A DNA stretch of 33,382 bases from Nonomuraea basaltis (GTDB lineage: Bacteria; Actinomycetota; Actinomycetes; Streptosporangiales; Streptosporangiaceae), in NCBI RefSeq assembly GCF_005893125.1, contig NZ_VCJS01000141.1:1-33382 (forward strand). Direction: 5' to 3'. Positions 1 through 8,266 of this stretch are shown piece by piece. Under the pieces are notes generated by a model. It saw only the letters and a program-made list of their open reading frames with translations. It was not told where the DNA came from and ran no database searches. Each line of letters opens with the position of its first letter. The stretch's first letter is position 1. The position numbers and the translations under genes were made by a program.

Positions 1-477
1 GGGGTCGGGGAGGGTCCACTCCTGCGAGTGGTTGGCGTGCCGACCGCCGGGGCGGGTGATGATCCACGTGTCGCTGCCGACGAGCCGCATGGTGATGGCC
101 TCGGGCTCGTAGTAGTGGCCATCCTCGCGGGGATCACAGGGACCGTCACAGGCGTGCGTGTAGAGCTTGTTGGCGAAGGTGTACTCCGTGGCGCTGTCTG
201 CGTACCGGTGCCGGTAGTTCCGGTTGACCAGGATCGCGGCGGGGGTCTCGAACTCCCTCAGCAGCGTGTTGGCGCGCTTCTTCGCCTCGTCCGGGTCCTT
301 GAAGTACGGCTCCCGGTCTGCCCGGTAGCCCGGGTTGGGGAGGGGGCTGTCAAGCCGGTAGGCCGCGCCGCCGATGATCGGGACGATCTGGAAGGCCCAG
401 TGGATGTGGGAGGACCAGAAGTAGCCGGTCCAGCCGTCTCTGTCGTTGCCGCTCCAGGTGAGGCGCTGCTCGCTCAT
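1..477 (-). CDS. Phage hypothetical protein, C-terminus beyond window
   Basis: Open reading frame that begins with ATG at 477-475 (MSEQRLTWSG) and stays open for 159 codons to the left edge, so the 3' end is missing. The start overlaps the stop of the preceding gene (ATGA, 474-477), typical of a translationally coupled phage operon. The protein is polar with many Trp/Tyr/Arg/His residues, has no signal peptide or membrane segment, and shows no motif I recognise. It lies downstream of the portal gene, so a structural or head-maturation neighbourhood is plausible, but no function can be assigned. Confidence 0.7.
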   Translation of the reverse strand, partial: MSEQRLTWSGNDRDGWTGYFWSSHIHWAFQIVPIIGGAAYRLDSPLPNPGYRADREPYFKDPDEAKKRANTLLREFETPAAILVNRNYRHRYADSATEYTFANKLYTHACDGPCDPREDGHYYEPEAITMRLVGSDTWIITRPGGRHANHSQEWTLPDP

Positions 478-764
478 CGCACGCCCTCCGGGTCGTCGAT
501 GTCGAGGTCACTCTTCGCGCCGATCGCGGCCAGGCCGGTCGCGACCTGGAACGCGAGTGCGGTCTCGGCGTCGAACTCCAGAGTGAGGACGCAGTCCTCG
601 AAGTCGTTGTCGCGCATGACCAGGCTGGTGACCGTGAGCCTGACCTTGTCGCGGACGTGGGTGACCTTGATCTTGCCGCCGTTGGACTCGAAGGTGCCGA
701 AGTGCTGGCGGGAGGCGGAGGCGGACGTGATGGGGATGACGTCGGCGATCTTACCGTTGTGCAT
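474..764 (-). CDS. Phage hypothetical protein, 96 aa
   Basis: The reading frame is open upstream to 824, but the ATG at 764 (MHNGKIADVI) is preceded by GGAAGGA six bases upstream and is the best start. The product is a small soluble protein with alternating beta-like hydrophobic residues (KIKVTHVRDKVRLTVTSLV) and an acidic tail. It is the first gene after a leftward promoter at 821-849 and overlaps the next gene by ATGA. I do not recognise the family; position right after the portal fits a head-associated or accessory phage protein. Confidence 0.65.
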   Translation of the reverse strand: MHNGKIADVIPITSASASRQHFGTFESNGGKIKVTHVRDKVRLTVTSLVMRDNDFEDCVLTLEFDAETALAFQVATGLAAIGAKSDLDIDDPEGVR

Positions 765-820
765 GGGTTTCCTTCCGGGCTCCACCAGCAGCGCCGCTCG
801 CTGCCGGTCGAACACCCACG

Positions 821-849
821 ACACTAGCAGTCATCTTTAATGGTGTCTA
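821..849 (-). promoter_or_regulatory. Leftward phage promoter downstream of the portal gene
   Basis: On the minus strand TAGACA (849-844), a 17-base spacer and TAGTGT (826-821) resemble sigma-70 -35 and -10 elements. The promoter overlaps the portal stop codon and would drive the two genes to its left. The -35 neighbourhood ATATAGACACCATTAA is identical, 16 of 16 bases, to the one at 14149-14164, which supports a shared phage promoter rather than chance. Confidence 0.55.
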
Positions 850-2892
850 TATCGGTATTTCGGCGGCAATCGCGGCAGCCCAGTCCGTCAGGTCCACCTC
901 GCGCACCGCTTGCGCGATCTCCTCCATCGGTGCGCCCGCCTGGTCCAGGTCCTCCACCACGGCGCGCACGACCCCGGCCACCCGGCCGAACTCCTCGCCC
1001 ACCGCCACGGCGGCCGTCATCGCGGTGTCGTGCGCCTCCACACCGCCCCCAGCGGCGGTCGCGGCCGCCGCGAACACCGGGAACACCGCCTGCTCGGCTT
1101 CGGTCTGCCACGCCTCCACAGGCACGATGCGGGCCATATCCAGCGGGCTGTCGCCGACGCGGGTGTCCACCTTGTACTCGGCGATGAAGTGACGGGTGCC
1201 CTTGCGGTACTTCGGTGACTCCAGCCTGGCCACCGTCCGGCCGACAAGCCGTCCGCCGAGCTGGTTAAGCACCTCCACGAGCTCAGCCCTCGGCTCAGGC
1301 GCTGGGGCGCCCTTCGTCTGCCTCCGCCCGCGCTTGGGCTTCGCCTCCTCTTCCTCAGCGTCGCCCTCCTCGGGCTCCTGCTCAGGCTTCTCCCCGGCGT
1401 CCGCGTTCCCGCCCGGGGCGGACGCAGCAGGTTCGCCGTTGGTGGGCTCCTGCTCGCCGCCGCCGTTCTCGTCGAACAGGGCCCGCAGACGCGACAGCGC
1501 GTTCTCCTCCGCCCCGTCGTCGCCCTCCTCTGCGGGGACGGCGTCTCCGGCCGGCGGCTGCCCGCCGAGCTCGCCCGCCGCGGCCGCGCCGTCCATCGCG
1601 GCTTCCGGGTCTTCGGGCGGGGCGATGCCGAGCGCGACCGCGTCCTCCTCGCGCGTCGGGATCGGCGTCTTCCCCTGCGCTACGTACAGCGCCCGGGTGT
1701 GTGGCAGGTCCACGGGGTCGTACCCGGCGATGGCCCGGTACTCGTCCAGTGAGATGAGCCCGGCTGCGACCTCCTCGCGCGCCTCCTGCCGACGCTGCCG
1801 CTTCGCCCGCTGGAGCGGCTCGACACCGTCAACGTTGAACTCGTAGCGCGCGTCATCCTCATGATCGGTGTCCCATCCGGTCGCCAGCAGCGACAGGTGG
1901 GGGAGCATCGTGTGCTCCCAGAAGTTCTCCTGCTCCTGGGCTGCGTTATCGAACGTCCGCCCGCTGGCGTTGCCGATCACGGACTCGGGCACGCCGAAAG
2001 CCGCGAGGATCTCCTCCTTGGAGATGCGCGCCAGGTCGGCGTACGCCATGTCGCGCGGCTTGGCGGCCAAGTCGATGAAGCTGAGGTCGCCCTGGAGCAC
2101 GGTGAGCTTGCCGGCCTCGTGCGCGCCCTTGCCGAAGATGCCTTGGATGCGCTCCATCTCGTCGTCATCGACTTCGCCATCGATGCCGATCACGCCGCCT
2201 GGCCGGCCGTCGTTGCGCAGGAAGGTGGCGTTGTAGAGCCTGGCCAGGAAGTCCAAGTCCACGCTGAGCCCGGCGGCTTCCATGGGGGTGATGCCGCGGA
2301 ATGGATCCAAGGGGTGGGGGTCGCGGAACCAGATGACTTTCTCGGGGTCGATCGCGCGGCGCCGACCGTCCGGGGTGATCGTCTCGAAGTGCGACAGGAG
2401 GTTGCCGTTGAACCCCGGCACCGGGCGGGTACGGCCCGGCGGCAGCAGGTCCGCACCGATCGGGTGGCCACGCCGGCTGGTGGTCACCTCGACGAACGTC
2501 CCGGCCGGAGACAGCAAGACCTGGCCAGACAGCCGCTTGCGTAGCTGCGGGCCCTTCTCCAACTGGTTGGCGACGCCCGCGTTGAGCAGCCGGGCGAGAG
2601 GGTCGTCCGCGATGACCTCGCGCTCGCCGTCGTCCTTGATGAGCACCCGCTCGATCGGCAGGCGGGACGCGTGCCCGGCGATGGCGTTCACGCTCTTGAA
2701 CACCCAGACGACGCGCTCCATCCCCTCCAGGACGGCCCGTTCGACGGGCCAAGAGCGGCGCGGGTCGCGCAGCCTGGCGAGCATCCCCGACCAGGAGGTG
2801 TGGCCGGCGTCGAGCTCGAACGACTTCGTCTCCAGCCCGGCGGACTTCGTCGCGAGCCCCAGGACGCCCCGCAGGGCAGGGAGGAAGGCCAC
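847..2892 (-). CDS. Phage portal protein, HK97 family, with C-terminal extension
   Basis: 681-residue portal protein, the dodecameric ring at the capsid vertex through which DNA is packaged. Residues about 40-400 look like a siphovirus HK97-type portal: AIAGHASRLP early, the DPEKVIWFRDPHP and DPFRGITPMEA stretch near 190-215, and the LARISKEEILAAFGVPESVIG segment near 290-310, a portal hallmark. After about residue 430 comes a long low-complexity Ala/Glu/Pro/Lys linker and a separate helical C-terminal domain (about 540-681), making it longer than the usual 400-500 residues. The start is GTG (MAFLPALRG) with a weak ribosome site. It follows a small membrane-protein gene and should act with the terminase at 5732-7486. 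Function is confident; the role of the tail domain is unknown. Confidence 0.9.
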   Translation of the reverse strand: MAFLPALRGVLGLATKSAGLETKSFELDAGHTSWSGMLARLRDPRRSWPVERAVLEGMERVVWVFKSVNAIAGHASRLPIERVLIKDDGEREVIADDPLARLLNAGVANQLEKGPQLRKRLSGQVLLSPAGTFVEVTTSRRGHPIGADLLPPGRTRPVPGFNGNLLSHFETITPDGRRRAIDPEKVIWFRDPHPLDPFRGITPMEAAGLSVDLDFLARLYNATFLRNDGRPGGVIGIDGEVDDDEMERIQGIFGKGAHEAGKLTVLQGDLSFIDLAAKPRDMAYADLARISKEEILAAFGVPESVIGNASGRTFDNAAQEQENFWEHTMLPHLSLLATGWDTDHEDDARYEFNVDGVEPLQRAKRQRRQEAREEVAAGLISLDEYRAIAGYDPVDLPHTRALYVAQGKTPIPTREEDAVALGIAPPEDPEAAMDGAAAAGELGGQPPAGDAVPAEEGDDGAEENALSRLRALFDENGGGEQEPTNGEPAASAPGGNADAGEKPEQEPEEGDAEEEEAKPKRGRRQTKGAPAPEPRAELVEVLNQLGGRLVGRTVARLESPKYRKGTRHFIAEYKVDTRVGDSPLDMARIVPVEAWQTEAEQAVFPVFAAAATAAGGGVEAHDTAMTAAVAVGEEFGRVAGVVRAVVEDLDQAGAPMEEIAQAVREVDLTDWAAAIAAEIPI

Positions 2893-2898
2893 TGCGCC

Positions 2899-3078
2899 CT
2901 ACTTTCCGCTGCCGAGCAGCACGCCGCCGACGAACGCGCTGACGGACAAGCCGAGCCAGAACAGCAGCGGGTTGAAGCTCCAGGCGACGGCCAGTGTCCC
3001 GCCGATGCCGGCGACGATGAGGACCAGGGCGATCAGGTCGCGGCGCAGGCGCGTCTCACGCTGTGGGTCTTGGTTCAA
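2899..3078 (-). CDS. Small two-helix phage membrane protein
   Basis: A 59-codon gene too short for routine ORF lists. It starts with TTG at 3078 (reads LNQDPQRETRL...), preceded by AGGAGAAG at good distance, and stops six bases before the portal start. Two hydrophobic segments (about residues 15-32 and 37-55, with FNPLLFWLGLSV between) follow a charged N-terminus. Size, topology and place directly upstream of the portal gene suggest a phage accessory membrane protein; holin-like activity is possible but is only inference, because no lysin is seen nearby. Confidence 0.65.
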   Translation of the reverse strand: MNQDPQRETRLRRDLIALVLIVAGIGGTLAVAWSFNPLLFWLGLSVSAFVGGVLLGSGK

Positions 3079-3090
3079 CCTACTTCTCCT

Positions 3091-3127
3091 GCCTGCCCGG
3101 GACGACGGTAAGGGTCGCCGGGCAGGC
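3091..3127. other. Perfect 10-bp inverted repeat at edge of cargo region
   Basis: GCCTGCCCGG (3091-3100) and CCGGGCAGGC (3118-3127) form a 10-bp stem with a 17-base loop. It lies just upstream of the small membrane gene and marks the border between phage backbone and the AraC cargo islet. It lacks a T-run, so it may be an operator, a processing site or a factor-dependent terminator. Confidence 0.5.
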
Positions 3128-3316
3128 TAGGAGGAGGCTGTGGTTTCTGTACGGCTTCGGCTAGTGCCGCGTCACAGAATCTCGAACGGGTAATTGATCT
3201 CGGGTATTGAAGCCGTCAGGCCGTTGACGACGGCGGAAGGTCGTAAGCTGCAGCGGATCACGCGAAACACAGGCGCAATACCCCAGGCCAGCCCAAGACC
3301 CAACTTCGTCACCAAC

Positions 3317-4369
3317 TCATCCATCCGAAGCTGGACCAGTTACCCCGCCAAGGTTGCGTGACGGGTCACCAGCATCCTTTCGAAGGTTGCGGCGGTAACT
3401 CGCCGGAGGGACCCCGTACCTCCTTCGAAAGAGCCTGTTGAAGTGCGCGTCACTGGTGAAGCCCCAGCGTGCGGCAATGACGCCGATGTGTAGCCGGTCC
3501 ATCGACGGGTCGGCAAGCGCGCGGCGGCACCGTTCGAGCCTGCGATGCTGGATCCAGCCGCTAATGGTGTAGCCCTCCTTGCCGAACAACCGCTGCAAGT
3601 GGCGTAAGGAGACATGGTGGAAGGCGGCGATGTCACTCGGTGACAGATGCGGCTCATCCAGATGTCGTTCGATAAACGCCTGCACGCGCAGGACGAGAAG
3701 CGCGCCAGGATCGGTGACGAAGGACGATGGGTCTGTTTCAGCCTCATGGGCCAGCACGGCCGAGAGTAGATCGACGACCGTGCCGGACAGCCGTTCCAGG
3801 TCGGTCGGTGACAGGTGGTCCGCCTGCGCCATTACCTGATTGAGCAGGCCGCTGAGTAGCGCCCCAATGCCGTCGTGTCCGGGCACCCTCCTGGCCAGCA
3901 GTCGTCGCACCATAGAAGCGGGGAACGTCAGCACATCGTGGGGTACGTGCAAGATCAAACCGGCGGGCATGCCATGACGCGGACCACCCCCCGTGCTGGC
4001 GTCCTCCGGCGCGCTCCACGCGACGAAGGGGTGGGACGCGTCATAGAGCGCCAGATCGCCCGATGTCAGCTCCGTTTCGCGGCCCTCCTGCCGAATGCCC
4101 GACCGGCCGTGGATCGTTAGCGACAACTGATACGCCTCGGGGTCGGAACGACGGATCCTGCTGGTGCTCCTATGTGCCTCGAACCCGGAACAGGTGACCC
4201 TCGACAGCCGGATCGCACCCAGGTCCACGATCCGCATCTCCGCCCAGAAGTCGTCGGCGTGGCCGCTGGAGGCGTCTACCGAAACCACTGATTGGGCGAC
4301 CATCTGCCACCAGACATCGAACCGTTCCTTAACGGGTACTCCGTCAAGGCGAATCACCACTGTGCCCAT
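3317..4369 (-). CDS. AraC-family transcriptional regulator
   Basis: The frame is open to 4585, but MGTVVIRLDGVPV at 4369 starts the recognisable protein (350 aa) and has an AGGG-type ribosome site. Residues about 10-200 match an AraC-like ligand-binding domain (AraC_binding_2 type: VKERFDVWWQMVAQS, LSLTIHGRSGIRQEGRE, SGDLALYDASHPF). The C-terminal 100 residues hold two helix-turn-helix motifs: LSPSDIAAFHHVSLRHLQRLF and IGVIAARWGFTSDAHFNRLF, followed by RRRYGVPPASYRR, the AraC signature. It is a cytoplasmic DNA-binding activator or repressor. It sits between phage portal and terminase modules, where no phage would need it, so it is probably cargo and may control the divergent secreted-protein gene at 4565. 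Confidence 0.88.
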   Translation of the reverse strand: MGTVVIRLDGVPVKERFDVWWQMVAQSVVSVDASSGHADDFWAEMRIVDLGAIRLSRVTCSGFEAHRSTSRIRRSDPEAYQLSLTIHGRSGIRQEGRETELTSGDLALYDASHPFVAWSAPEDASTGGGPRHGMPAGLILHVPHDVLTFPASMVRRLLARRVPGHDGIGALLSGLLNQVMAQADHLSPTDLERLSGTVVDLLSAVLAHEAETDPSSFVTDPGALLVLRVQAFIERHLDEPHLSPSDIAAFHHVSLRHLQRLFGKEGYTISGWIQHRRLERCRRALADPSMDRLHIGVIAARWGFTSDAHFNRLFRRRYGVPPASYRRNLRKDAGDPSRNLGGVTGPASDG

Positions 4370-4564
4370 TGCTTGCCCTAGTCGAAGAGAGCCGGACTTT
4401 CTGCCGTGACACATCGGTGGATCAGGATATCGGGCGCAATGCCGGAGTCGGCCGTGTCGTCGAGAGTCAAAGAGGTCGTCGCATGGCGGCAACACTGCTC
4501 TTCGGCAGGATGCCAGAATTTTCATCGACCAGCCAACGATCGGACCGAGCCATGGAGGATAACT

Positions 4565-4849
4565 GTGCGGAAGATGCTGGCTCATGTCTCCGTCGCCATA
4601 TTGGCGTTGGCGACGACCGCCGTTCTGTCGGCTACGCCCGCAAACGCTGACCCGTGCGGCGCGAGTAGCTGGACCAGTGGTACTACACGATACGTGGCAT
4701 ACCGAAACTGCGGGACCAGCACTGTCGTGAAGTCTGCACGCGTCGGCGGCGCCGACTACCCGTGCTATGTCATTCGCGGTGGAGTGTCGCAGGAGCTTGC
4801 GCGGGTGCCTAACGGTGCAGGGCTGAGCTGGACCGTTACTTCCTGCTGA
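4565..4849 (+). CDS. Small secreted four-cysteine protein, tendamistat-like
   Basis: 94-residue precursor starting with GTG at 4565, preceded by GGAGGA five bases upstream. A signal peptide (KMLAHVSVAILALATTAVLS, cleavage near ATPANA-DP) leaves a mature protein of about 65 residues with exactly four cysteines. Cysteine spacing is C-x17-C-x17-C-x26-C, close to the C-x15-C-x17-C-x27-C of tendamistat, the Streptomyces alpha-amylase inhibitor; the segments RYVAYRNC and CYVIRGG also resemble the SWRYSQADNGC and CYAVAPG regions, although the inhibitory Trp-Arg-Tyr triplet is not intact (TRY instead). The family call rests on pattern only. It is divergently transcribed from the AraC gene inside the prophage and is likely exported cargo. 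Confidence 0.7.
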   Translation: MRKMLAHVSVAILALATTAVLSATPANADPCGASSWTSGTTRYVAYRNCGTSTVVKSARVGGADYPCYVIRGGVSQELARVPNGAGLSWTVTSC

Positions 4850-5080
4850 ACGCGCCGAGTTGATTCAGCGGCTCGCGAGCGTTTCTTGTCGAGGAACTGC
4901 ACTTACTCCGGCCCGCGTCGGCAGGGTTGCTTGGTGGCTGGCGCGGGCCGCAGGAAGTGGCGCGCTGGCTACGGCGGGCGGGCCGGGGAACCCATCCTGA
5001 GTAATCATGAAAGGGCGCCCCGGCCACACGGCATCCAAGTCCCCGATCCGACGATCGATGACTGGCCACCAGGGAGCCTG

Positions 5081-5548
5081 TCAGCCGTACATATCGCCGA
5101 GGCTGGAGCGCTGGCGCAGGGCGACCTCTTCGGCGCTGGTGCCGGGGGCCGGCCTCTTACGCTTGGCCCGGACGGCGGGCCCGTTGCCGCCGAGAAGATG
5201 TTCAGTGTGTGGTCCAGGGCACGGCACGGAGATCGCGTCGGCCCATCGCAGTTTGCAATGGTCGCAGTAGACGTCCTGGGCTATTACCCATGTTTTTTCA
5301 TGAAGCATGAAGTTGCGGCGGCTCGTCTCTATGCGGCGAGCCTGCTCCGAGGAGACTGGCACAGTGACCCCGGCGACGAACTCGTGGATGCCGGTATCGG
5401 TCGTCTCGTCCTGGCTGGTCTCGGAGACTTCGGTGGTCATGCGATCTATCAACCCCTTTGTGCGACGTGGGGGCGCCCGAGCAGCCTGCCGGCGGGTGCA
5501 GTTCCGACAGGTCAATCCCCCGTAACTGATGTGACATCGGTGGCACAC
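5081..5548 (-). CDS. Phage zinc-binding hypothetical protein
   Basis: Up to 155 residues. If translation starts at GTG 5548 the protein opens with MCHRCHISYGGLTCRNC, a CxxC-x8-CxxC zinc ribbon; a later ATG at 5440 (MTTEVSETSQ) would omit it. The central part carries a second cysteine group (VYCDHCKLRW...SVPCPGPHTEH), so two small metal sites are likely. The start is uncertain because neither candidate has a strong ribosome site. The gene lies directly downstream of the large terminase on the same strand. Function unknown; DNA- or RNA-binding is a reasonable guess for a phage zinc ribbon. Confidence 0.6.
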   Translation of the reverse strand: MCHRCHISYGGLTCRNCTRRQAARAPPRRTKGLIDRMTTEVSETSQDETTDTGIHEFVAGVTVPVSSEQARRIETSRRNFMLHEKTWVIAQDVYCDHCKLRWADAISVPCPGPHTEHLLGGNGPAVRAKRKRPAPGTSAEEVALRQRSSLGDMYG

Positions 5549-5731
5549 GTGACCGTGGCCAGCGGAGAGACCTTAACTATCGGGAGCAGGTCGCGTAAAT
5601 GGTCAGACGATCTTTCAGACCAGCTTGTTTTCCGCCGTTCCGGACAGAATGTTTGTAACGATCCGTGAATGCTGTGAACCGATCCAAATCCCAAAGCGTC
5701 CGGATCGTCCATATTCGGTTGTCACGCTCTG

Positions 5732-7486
5732 TCAACCAGAGAGGAGGCGGCCGCGCTTCTTCACCTGCTTCCGGGCGGGCTCGTACGGGCCCAGCAGCAA
5801 CGCCTCGGCCTGGTCGGGACTGCCGACGCCACGCTTGCGCATGTCCTTCTTCGACTCCACGAAGGTGAACCCCTGACTGTTGTCGAACTTCTTGGGAGCA
5901 CTGAGCTGTGCTTTCGCCCGATTGGCGATGCGCAGCCGCAGCCGCGTCTTCCCCTCCGCGTTGGGCCGCAGCAGCGTCCGCCCAGCGATCCACAGCTCGT
6001 CCCTCTTCCGGTACGGCCGCAGCACCTCCGAGTCCGCCGGCCGGTCCGTCGCCTCGGCCACGTTGACGGGCACGATCTCCGCCTGGTGCTTGCCCTCCTT
6101 GCCCCACCGCTGGAGAAGCCCGACGACGCCCCAACCGACGCCGATCGTGTCGATCTTGACGCGCACCTTGGCCTTGGTGCCGAGACGGCGGCGCAGCAGC
6201 TCCGCCCGCCGGATCTCCTCCAGGATCCGGTTCGCCACGGTGACGGCGTCGCTGTTCTCCGCGCCAGAGCTGGTGTGTTCGATCGTTGCCAGGTCCTCCA
6301 CCAGCCTGCTGATCACGAATTCGTCGCCTCCGTCCGCCGCGATGTCGCAGCCGAGCCGCACCCAGCCGCCGAGCCGCACCATCCACTCGTCGGTCTCGTC
6401 CTCCAGGCCCAGATCGCAGAGGCGGACCCAGCCGGGCCCTTCCGGCTCCTCCTGCTCCGCGGCCGCGTCCACCCAGTCGGACGGGATGATCTGGTCCTTC
6501 GCGCCCTTGGGGAATCGCGCATGCACCTTGGCGATGACGTACGGCGACTTCTCGCCGTGGTCGCGGATCGCCTCCTCGATCCATTCGGCGTTGACCAGGT
6601 GGGAGGAGACCATGTGGCCCGGGTCCCCGGCCAGGCAGGCACACACCTTGTCCGCGGTGCGCTCGCCGGTGACGGCCGGCGAGTCGGTCGCGGCGAGCTT
6701 GATGGTGGTCGTCTGCGAGTAGCGCTCGCTGTTGCCGTCGCTGCAGAGCTTCTCGAACCAGCTCCGTTCGGTGTCCGTGGGCGGGTTGCCGATGGCGATC
6801 ATGCGCGCGTTCGAGCCGGTCAGCAGGTTCCGGGTGGAGCGGCCGATCACCGGGCCGATACCGCCGGCCTCGTCCACGATCAACAAGAGGTTGCTTTCAT
6901 GGATGCCCTGCATGCCGGATTCGTCATGCTCGGTCGCCGTGAACCCGTACGAGACCACGACATCCACGCCCTTGGCGTCGCGCATCTTCCACTGCACCTG
7001 GTCACACTCGCCGGGCAGCGCGCCATGCGCGACCGCGTGCCGGATGTGCGGCCACATCTGCCGGTGCACCTGCCGCATGCGGGTCGCTGTGGTGATCGAC
7101 AGGGCGGTGCCGACCGGGTAGACGCACGCCCAGTAGGCGACCGCCCGCGCGCAGATGTGCGTCTTCCCGAGGCCGAAGCCCGCCGGGACAGCGACGTTCT
7201 TGTGCGTCGTGATCGCCTGGAGGATCGCCCGCTGCTTGGACCACAGCGCCTCACCGAGGACCTGCTCGACGAAGCCGACCGGGTCGCCGAGCCACACGCC
7301 GTACGGGGTGCCGAGCTCCCGCCCGGCCATGGCCAGGACCTGGACCAGGTCGGGCTGCGCGAGCATGCCGAGAGTGCGGCGCCGCATCGCTGGCGGCAAC
7401 GCCATCAGGTCCGACAGCATCCCGGACGCGATGCGAGAGTCGCCGGGGGGAAGAGCGTGGGGAAGGGGGACGGCCAGCGCCGTCAT
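5732..7486 (-). CDS. Phage terminase large subunit (TerL)
   Basis: 584-residue packaging motor. The N-terminal ATPase domain has Walker A AGFGLGKT (102-109) and Walker B LLLIVDEAG (200-208, catalytic Glu next to Asp), followed by a coupling-type motif GNPP near 238. The C-terminal RNase H-like nuclease domain shows acidic residues in LGCDIAADGGDEF, in VKIDTIGVGWGV and in SPDQAEALLLG, the usual metal-binding set. It pumps DNA through the portal and cuts it into headful or cohesive units. The start ATG overlaps the stop of the upstream small gene (ATGA). Length and motif order are normal for Caudovirales TerL. No canonical small terminase is obvious; the multi-HTH protein at 8267 is the best positioned candidate. 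Confidence 0.93.
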   Translation of the reverse strand: MTALAVPLPHALPPGDSRIASGMLSDLMALPPAMRRRTLGMLAQPDLVQVLAMAGRELGTPYGVWLGDPVGFVEQVLGEALWSKQRAILQAITTHKNVAVPAGFGLGKTHICARAVAYWACVYPVGTALSITTATRMRQVHRQMWPHIRHAVAHGALPGECDQVQWKMRDAKGVDVVVSYGFTATEHDESGMQGIHESNLLLIVDEAGGIGPVIGRSTRNLLTGSNARMIAIGNPPTDTERSWFEKLCSDGNSERYSQTTTIKLAATDSPAVTGERTADKVCACLAGDPGHMVSSHLVNAEWIEEAIRDHGEKSPYVIAKVHARFPKGAKDQIIPSDWVDAAAEQEEPEGPGWVRLCDLGLEDETDEWMVRLGGWVRLGCDIAADGGDEFVISRLVEDLATIEHTSSGAENSDAVTVANRILEEIRRAELLRRRLGTKAKVRVKIDTIGVGWGVVGLLQRWGKEGKHQAEIVPVNVAEATDRPADSEVLRPYRKRDELWIAGRTLLRPNAEGKTRLRLRIANRAKAQLSAPKKFDNSQGFTFVESKKDMRKRGVGSPDQAEALLLGPYEPARKQVKKRGRLLSG

Positions 7487-7626
7487 ACGTCACACCCATA
7501 GCGGAGGTGCAGGGCCAGCGCTGCGGCCGCCTCCTGGTCGTCGCGCGCGTTCAGCAGGATGACGCGCGTGCAGAGCGGGCACGTCTCCGCTCGCTGGAAC
7601 ATCGCTGCGTACTCCACGAGCGGCAC
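7483..7626 (-). CDS. Small phage CxxC protein upstream of terminase
   Basis: A 47-codon frame from GTG 7626 (VPLVEYAAMFQ) to a stop overlapping the terminase start by ATGA. It contains one CPLC knuckle (ETCPLCTRVILL) and a C-terminal Cys (YGCDV). The frame is closed by a stop about 50 bases further upstream, so it is at most about 64 codons. The overlap with terL and reading-frame continuity favour a real gene, but the ribosome site is weak and an internal ATG (MFQRAE) is an alternative start. Confidence 0.5.
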   Translation of the reverse strand: MPLVEYAAMFQRAETCPLCTRVILLNARDDQEAAAALALHLRYGCDV

Positions 7627-7717
7627 CGTGCCTGACTGCGGTGGCTTGTGTCTGGACCCGCTTGGGTCGCATCAAGAACGATGCGCAGCATCGCGAGGAA
7701 ATGCGTGCTCTGCCGCT

Positions 7718-7760
7718 GATCGGACCGTCTGATCGGACCGTCTAATCAGCCTGTGATTAG
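7718..7760. promoter_or_regulatory. Operator-like tandem repeat plus palindrome
   Basis: GATCGGACCGTCT occurs twice in direct tandem (7718-7730, 7731-7743), immediately followed by the perfect 7-bp inverted repeat CTAATCA-GCCTG-TGATTAG (7742-7760). The block sits in a 290-base gene-free stretch between the terminase module and the 36-residue peptide gene. Direct repeats beside a palindrome look like binding sites for a phage or cargo regulator. No T-run follows, so a terminator is less likely. Confidence 0.5.
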
Positions 7761-7917
7761 GCCCTTGGATAGGCTCAACGTCTCTACAAGCCGAACGCGT
7801 CGGTTCTAAGCTCGTTCCTGTCCGCAGCGCACGCGGTCCTGGCAGCAGTCGATCGGGGGGTCGGCTGCCTACGACAGCACCGATCCTTCCGGCATGTCGC
7901 CACGAGGAAGGGACACA

Positions 7918-8028
7918 ATGCGCAAACGACACAAGGAAACCCACCACCCCAGGTGGGTCGAATGGGCGCAGCTCGTAGTCCGGGCTGTGCTCATCCTCGT
8001 TGACCTGCTGGTCAACAGGCTCAGATAA
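7918..8028 (+). CDS. 36-residue cationic membrane peptide
   Basis: Short gene on the strand opposite to the phage operon: ATG at 7918 preceded by GAGGAAGG six bases upstream, 36 codons, stop TAA. The peptide has a basic N-terminus (MRKRHKETHHPRW), one hydrophobic helix (AQLVVRAVLILVDLLV) and a basic end (NRLR), so it should insert in or lie on the membrane. This layout resembles type I toxins and other phage-borne small membrane peptides, but there is no sequence match I can name. It lies in a 600-base stretch otherwise free of genes. Confidence 0.55.
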   Translation: MRKRHKETHHPRWVEWAQLVVRAVLILVDLLVNRLR

Positions 8029-8266
8029 CCCTTCGGCCACCTGAGCCCGCTCGAACGGTGACCCCCGTCAACGCCGGCAAGCCACGGCGGGGGCACCTAC
8101 ACCTGGGATGGGCCCGAAGTCTCATCCACGTCAAATCGTAGCGTCCAGAACCGTAAGCTGTAGCGCACTACGCATTACGAGAGCCGACTTGCTGGCGCGG
8201 CCACTGGCATTCGCACTATCCCTGTGAACGACACCGCGGCCGTAACCCGCACTTGTTAACGCCTGC

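Noticed and set aside
5577..6644. 355-codon minus-strand frame overlapping the terminase
   Set aside because: Out-of-frame shadow of terL, rich in Arg/Gly/Pro, with no homology features.
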